From positions 1-34,452 of the forward strand of contig NZ_JAFWOM010000167.1 of NCBI RefSeq assembly GCF_017545445.1: DNA of 34,452 bases. The letters run 5' to 3'. Origin of the DNA: Fibrobacter sp. GTDB lineage: Bacteria; Fibrobacterota; Fibrobacteria; Fibrobacterales; Fibrobacteraceae. Of the stretch, positions 30,683 to 34,452 are shown piece by piece. The notes under the pieces are model-generated. The model was not told the origin of the DNA. It was given only the letters and a program-made list of their open reading frames with translations, and ran no database searches. Positions within the stretch are counted from its first letter, which is position 1, and each line of letters starts with the position of its first letter. Made by a program: the position numbers and the translations under genes.

Positions 30683-33649
30683 CTACTTGACGCGAATGCG
30701 TTGAGTCACGGAACCGACGCGAACCATATAAATGCCCGCTCTAGCAACCGGAACTTCAAAGTTTGCAGAATTGACGACCCCAGAACGGATAACCTTTCCT
30801 TGCATATCGAGAACAGCAAAGCGATCACCCTCTGTAGAGCCGCTTATCTGGAGGTTACGTCCAACAGAAGAAAGTCTGAACTTTGCAACAGGCTTAACCG
30901 CAACAAATCCAGTCCTGTCAATTTCGCACTGATCCTTAATAATCAAAGTTCCATCTTTAGCGACATTAAAGACGATTGTCGTAAAGTTCGGAGAAATATT
31001 GACAAAGTTTTCAGCAAGGAAATTCATAGGATAGAGATACTTCCTTGCACCACTAATGGTCGGAACACCCGTATAGCTAACAAACTCTTTTCTGTAGAAC
31101 AACGAATCCGGCAAAGGATTTTCGCCAAAGTACAGCGGCAAAACATCAAAGCTTCTCGGAACCGTAATCAAAGAGTCGTTAGAAATATATTCCTGACAAA
31201 CAGCATCACCGATGATAGATACCGTAATCTTTTCCGTGTAAGGGGTAATCGTAAAGTGTCCCGGTTTAACTTTCAAGATATAGTTCGGGTCACCTTCTGC
31301 CGACGCAAACGCCACAGAAATTTTATACGAAGAATCTTGACCTTCTGAATCACGGAGAACATTTTCACCCGGTTCACGGCCCACGGTATAGTCAGCCAGT
31401 TTGTCCCCTGTAACGAGCCCCGATACAGATACCTGATACTCTTCAGGATCCGGAGTTCCATAAACCTTAGACGTATCGCCAACAGAAACCGTCACAAGTT
31501 TCTTATTGACAACAAGCGTATCGACAATGAACTCACTCACAACATAATTCTTGGTCGTCGGGCTCTTCTTATCGAACACGAGTTCATACTTGCCAGCCGG
31601 GAGAAGTCCCGTTTTCGCAAGTCCCACATGAATATTATCCAGCGTATCGTCCTTCAAAAGGCTATCAACCGTCCACTTGAACTCAGTCGGAGTCGCATCG
31701 CCATAGGTGATAGTATCAGGCAAAGCCTTAATCACGAGAGACTTCGGCAAGATGGTCAAAGAACCGTCAGCAACTTCAAATTCCACGTTCGGGTAATTGA
31801 CAGACGTATTCACAAAATTTTCTTTGCTAAGCCCCATCGCATAAGAACCCGCATTTTTTCCCTGCACAGTATCTTTTCCCGTAAATTCAACAAACTTCAA
31901 AGGATATGCCGTGCTATTAGACAAAATATCATAACCGCCTACAAGGTGTTCCTTGCCATCGTACTTTACAGTATCAACATGACCTTTTACAGTCACAACA
32001 ATCTTGCCATCGTTCGGCGCAATCGTAAGCACGCCCCCCTCAGCAATAGTAACAACATAATTCGGATTAGACTTTGCATTTACGGTTGCCGTAATAGCGT
32101 ATTCACCAGCATCTTCGCCCTTTTCACGAACAAGCTTAACACCGGCCAAAGTATCTTTCACGCCATTAAATGACACAAGGCCATCAACCGTATAAGTTAA
32201 TTCAGGATCAGCTTCACCAAACAACTTCGTGACGTTATCAGCAGTCAAGGTTACCGCTTTCTGAGTAACAGTAAGCTTTCCAGACTTGAGAGTGAGTTTG
32301 TAATTAGGGTTCGCTCCATCTTCAAATGCAACATCAACCTTGTATGTTCCCACCTTTTCGCCTTCGGCACGAGTAATCGTGTCGGACTTAAGCGTGGCGC
32401 CACCTTCTACAAGACCGGTCGCTTCAAAAGTAAACTTCGGGTCGCTGTCGCCATAAGTTTTTTCAGCATCGTTCACAGTCACAGTAACGGCCTTCGGCGT
32501 AACAGAAAGAGTACCATTGTCAGTCACAGTTACTGTATAGTTGGGATTCGAAGCCGCTTTGACATTGGCAGAAACGACATACTCACCCACATCTTCAAGA
32601 TCTGTAGCTAAGCATTTATCACAAGAAAGCGTCACATCGCTGAGTACATCCTTGCCCACAAGTCCGGTGGCCTTGTAAGTAAATTCAGGAGTTGCCGAAC
32701 CATAGACTTTCGTTACATTATCAACCTTCACAGAGACCTTCGCAGGAGTAATAGTGAACTTGCCGGACTTTGTCTCGATGATGTAATCATCTGTCGTGTC
32801 CTTAGGAACGCTAACGACAATTTCATACGTACCCACATTGTTGCCATCAGCGGCAGAACTCTTGTCTCTCGTCAAGGTAATCGTACCCAACTTCTTATAT
32901 TCCGAAGCCTTGATATTACCAGTAATGACAGTTTCAAATTTAGGATCGGCAGAGCCATAAACTTTTGAAGTGTCCTTAGCCATCACCGTAATTTTAGTCT
33001 TCGTGATAATAAGATAGCCATACTCATCGTCTAAACCGACACGGTAATTGGGCAAGAGTTTATTCAACTTGTCGGCAACGCCGTCGGCAAAAGTAATAGA
33101 ATATTTTATGATATCGCCAGATGAGTTTGCGATTTCTTCACCTTCCACTCTCTTTAACTTGATGTTAGAAGTGAGAACAGATATCAAATTGCTCAAGGTA
33201 TCGGCATTTAGCTTTAAGATTTCAGCCAAATAACTCAAAGTATCACCTTTATAAGTTTTTAGCAAGACATCAAGATCAATGCTTTCGCTTCCCACTAAAT
33301 TCCAAGAAAACTCAGGATCATCAGCTCCCTTTTCCTTTTCGCAATTTTCAGTTTTTATGTAAATGCTCTTTTTCTTGATTTCGAATTTTTTAACGATGGA
33401 AATATCATCACCGTAGGTTACGGTCACGGAACCGGACTCTTTACCGACATTTATATTTTCGCCGTAAGCGACTTTGTAGTCCGAAATTTCATCATCACCA
33501 CACATAACACTTGTTACTGTAGGTTTGATCTGATTGCCCGTAAAAGTAGTCGCACCCGATAACTTGATTACGCATTCGGGATCGGCCGCGAATGCTTCTG
33601 AAAACGCTGGCGAAACAGCAAAAGCAAACAATAAAAATTTTTTCAACAT
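30683..33649 (-). CDS. Secreted protein with MBG-type tandem repeats and C-terminal sorting-like module
   Basis: 988 residues. Signal peptide about 1-21 (AFA/ADPE). I count about seven repeats of the MBG type, each 75-90 residues. The motif KVYGSADPKF / KTYGDSDPKF recurs, drifting to KLFGEADPEL, ITYGDATPTEF and KVYGTPDPEEY, and is followed by GLVxGDxL (roughly residues 100-820). Two shorter domains with VKYDGKEHL and CQEYISNDS interrupt the series. The last 75 residues (VGRNLQISGS, FAVLDMQGKVI, GIYMVRV, ending RIRVK) resemble a type IX secretion sorting domain and the ends of the CE6 enzymes. MBG domains occur in adhesin-like surface proteins. The ligand is unknown; cell-surface location is inferred. 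Confidence 0.82.
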   Translation of the reverse strand: MLKKFLLFAFAVSPAFSEAFAADPECVIKLSGATTFTGNQIKPTVTSVMCGDDEISDYKVAYGENINVGKESGSVTVTYGDDISIVKKFEIKKKSIYIKTENCEKEKGADDPEFSWNLVGSESIDLDVLLKTYKGDTLSYLAEILKLNADTLSNLISVLTSNIKLKRVEGEEIANSSGDIIKYSITFADGVADKLNKLLPNYRVGLDDEYGYLIITKTKITVMAKDTSKVYGSADPKFETVITGNIKASEYKKLGTITLTRDKSSAADGNNVGTYEIVVSVPKDTTDDYIIETKSGKFTITPAKVSVKVDNVTKVYGSATPEFTYKATGLVGKDVLSDVTLSCDKCLATDLEDVGEYVVSANVKAASNPNYTVTVTDNGTLSVTPKAVTVTVNDAEKTYGDSDPKFTFEATGLVEGGATLKSDTITRAEGEKVGTYKVDVAFEDGANPNYKLTLKSGKLTVTQKAVTLTADNVTKLFGEADPELTYTVDGLVSFNGVKDTLAGVKLVREKGEDAGEYAITATVNAKSNPNYVVTIAEGGVLTIAPNDGKIVVTVKGHVDTVKYDGKEHLVGGYDILSNSTAYPLKFVEFTGKDTVQGKNAGSYAMGLSKENFVNTSVNYPNVEFEVADGSLTILPKSLVIKALPDTITYGDATPTEFKWTVDSLLKDDTLDNIHVGLAKTGLLPAGKYELVFDKKSPTTKNYVVSEFIVDTLVVNKKLVTVSVGDTSKVYGTPDPEEYQVSVSGLVTGDKLADYTVGREPGENVLRDSEGQDSSYKISVAFASAEGDPNYILKVKPGHFTITPYTEKITVSIIGDAVCQEYISNDSLITVPRSFDVLPLYFGENPLPDSLFYRKEFVSYTGVPTISGARKYLYPMNFLAENFVNISPNFTTIVFNVAKDGTLIIKDQCEIDRTGFVAVKPVAKFRLSSVGRNLQISGSTEGDRFAVLDMQGKVIRSGVVNSANFEVPVARAGIYMVRVGSVTQRIRVK

Positions 33650-33681
33650 AATGACACTCTCTTTTTTTATCTAACCTTTGT

Positions 33682-33710
33682 AAAATATAATTTTTTCAAT
33701 TTCTTATCAA
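33682..33710 (-). promoter_or_regulatory. Predicted promoter of the MBG-repeat gene
   Basis: On the minus strand TTGATA (33710-33705) and TATTTT (33687-33682) are separated by 17 bases. The predicted start is about 25 bases before the ATG at 33649. Confidence 0.5.
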
Positions 33711-33756
33711 CTTGGCCAACTACAAAATGTTGTAAAAAAGGACATTTTTATGCAAA

Positions 33757-33782
33757 GAACCGCCCCTCGAAAGGGACGGTCC
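33757..33782 (-). terminator. Possible terminator of the rpsR-rplI transcript
   Basis: On the minus strand GGACCGTCCC and GGGGCGGTTC form a ten-pair stem using two G-U pairs, with loop TTTCGA and TTT after it. The plus-strand version has mismatches in place of the wobble pairs, which fixes the orientation. It lies about 125 bases past the rplI stop. Confidence 0.6.
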
Positions 33783-33871
33783 ATAAGATTTTCAGTGGAG
33801 CTGAAGAGAATTTACTCAAACGAGATTACTTTCGGGTGCTTCGCCCCCGTCCGTAACTGCACCTCGGTCAT

Positions 33872-33893
33872 AAGGTCAAACTAGTTTGACCTT
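33872..33893. repeat. Perfect 22-bp palindrome downstream of rplI
   Basis: AAGGTCAAACT and AGTTTGACCTT are exact reverse complements with no spacer (centre CTAG). Flanking CCTCGGTCAT and GCGACTCTCGG words extend a partial symmetry. It starts 16 bases past the rplI stop. It could be a protein site, a transcript-end structure or a repeat element. Confidence 0.7.
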
Positions 33894-33908
33894 GCGACTC
33901 TCGGTTTG

Positions 33909-34355
33909 TTACTTCTCAGCGACCACCCAAACCTTGACCTGAGCTTCAACGTCGCTGAAGACCTTGATCGTCACGGTATAGACACCGAGCTGCTTGATCG
34001 GTTCTTCGAGAGCAACCTGAGCACGGGTAATCTTAACGCCTTGCTTGGTGATTGCGTCGGCAATGTCAGCTGCGGTCACAGAACCGTAGAGACGTTCGCC
34101 TTCGACAACGCGACGTTCGAGGTTGACAGAAACCTGAGAAAGCTTTGCAGCCACGTCACCAGCAGCGGCGAGTTCCTTCTGGAACTGGGCTTCAACAGCA
34201 GCGCGGTTGTTTTCGATTTCGAGCTTGGCTTCCTTAGTTGCACGAACAGCGAGCTTGCGCGGGAAGAGGTAGTTACGAGCGTAACCGTCCTTAACCTTCA
34301 CGACGTCGAGCATCTTGCCCAAGTGGGGGACATTAGCCTTAAGAATAATTTCCAT
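33909..34355 (-). CDS. rplI: 50S ribosomal protein L9
   Basis: 148 residues, the normal length. The N-terminal domain starts MEIILKANVPHLGKMLDVV and contains the RNA-binding stretch DGYARNYLFPRKLA. A long connecting helix (about 40-75, KEAKLEIENNRAAVEAQFQK) leads to the C-terminal domain with the LYGSVTAADIADAI block. L9 binds 23S rRNA and helps frame maintenance. AGGAGG lies seven bases upstream of the ATG, an unusually strong Shine-Dalgarno for this window. It follows rpsR by 16 bases on the same strand. Confidence 0.97.
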   Translation of the reverse strand: MEIILKANVPHLGKMLDVVKVKDGYARNYLFPRKLAVRATKEAKLEIENNRAAVEAQFQKELAAAGDVAAKLSQVSVNLERRVVEGERLYGSVTAADIADAITKQGVKITRAQVALEEPIKQLGVYTVTIKVFSDVEAQVKVWVVAEK

Positions 34356-34371
34356 AGTCTAGTTCCTCCTA

Positions 34372-34452
34372 TTAGCGCATGCTGTCCGAAACGAACGGGA
34401 GAATAGCCATCTGACGGGCACGCTTGATAGCTTCGTTCAGCATACGCTGATA
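34372..34452 (-). CDS. rpsR: 30S ribosomal protein S18, C-terminal end (partial)
   Basis: The last 26 codons and TAA stop of a gene that runs off the right edge. The translation YQRMLNEAIKRARQMAILPF and a short tail ending DSMR match the conserved S18 C terminus (QRxLxxAIKRAR, ALLPY). S18 sits in the platform of the small subunit with S6. The rpsR-rplI order is the common bacterial one, and rpsF would be expected further upstream. Confidence 0.9.
   Translation of the reverse strand, partial: YQRMLNEAIKRARQMAILPFVSDSMR

Overview
The window most resembles a genome segment of a cellulolytic, anaerobic Fibrobacter (F. succinogenes-like). The grounds are: two family 6 carbohydrate esterases and one family 2 esterase; secreted proteins with serine/alanine-rich linkers and a C-terminal module like the type IX secretion sorting domain; menaquinone made by the futalosine route (MqnE); an EF-G of the spirochaete/mitochondrial type; and intergenic regions full of short degenerate repeats. 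The assignment rests on recognised families, not on a database comparison.

Layout. 1-2952: recN and a long CDP-alcohol phosphatidyltransferase gene, translationally coupled. 2953-3426: initiator tRNA with its own promoter and terminator, then repeats. 3427-4467: mqnE. 4549-4704: a promoter, a structured segment and a terminator that look like an unannotated small RNA. 4790-6919 (-): EF-G. 7037-9914 (-): a four-gene accessory block with two small paralogous unknown proteins, an EcsC-like protein and a multi-membrane protein gene broken by an 8-bp tandem duplication. 10221-12536 (-): map and a DEAD-box RNA helicase gene. 12781-17313 (+): a MoxR / DUF58 / transglutaminase-like module. 17419-20164 (+): tandem secreted CE6 esterases with the same promoter and leader-hairpin layout. 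20412-21209 (-): mazG, divergent from dprA-ftsB (21398-22580, +), with phased 12-bp repeats between them. 22848-26995 (-): an RND efflux pump and its lipoprotein adaptor. 27120-28235 (-): a CE2-like lipoprotein esterase. 28303-30596 (-): two overlapping DUF5683-like envelope genes. 30683-33649 (-): a secreted protein built of MBG-type repeats. 33909-34452 (-): rplI and the 3' end of rpsR.

Working together. Most genes are housekeeping (repair, translation, septum formation, nucleotide clean-up). The three esterases would remove acetyl groups from hemicellulose outside the cell or at its surface. The large MBG-repeat protein shares a C-terminal sorting-like module with the CE6 enzymes, suggesting a shared export route. 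The least explained parts are the candidate small RNA (4584-4704), the 7037-9914 block, the phased repeats at 21276-21327 and the intergenic repeat families. I saw no CRISPR array, insertion sequence, phage gene or recognisable anti-phage system.
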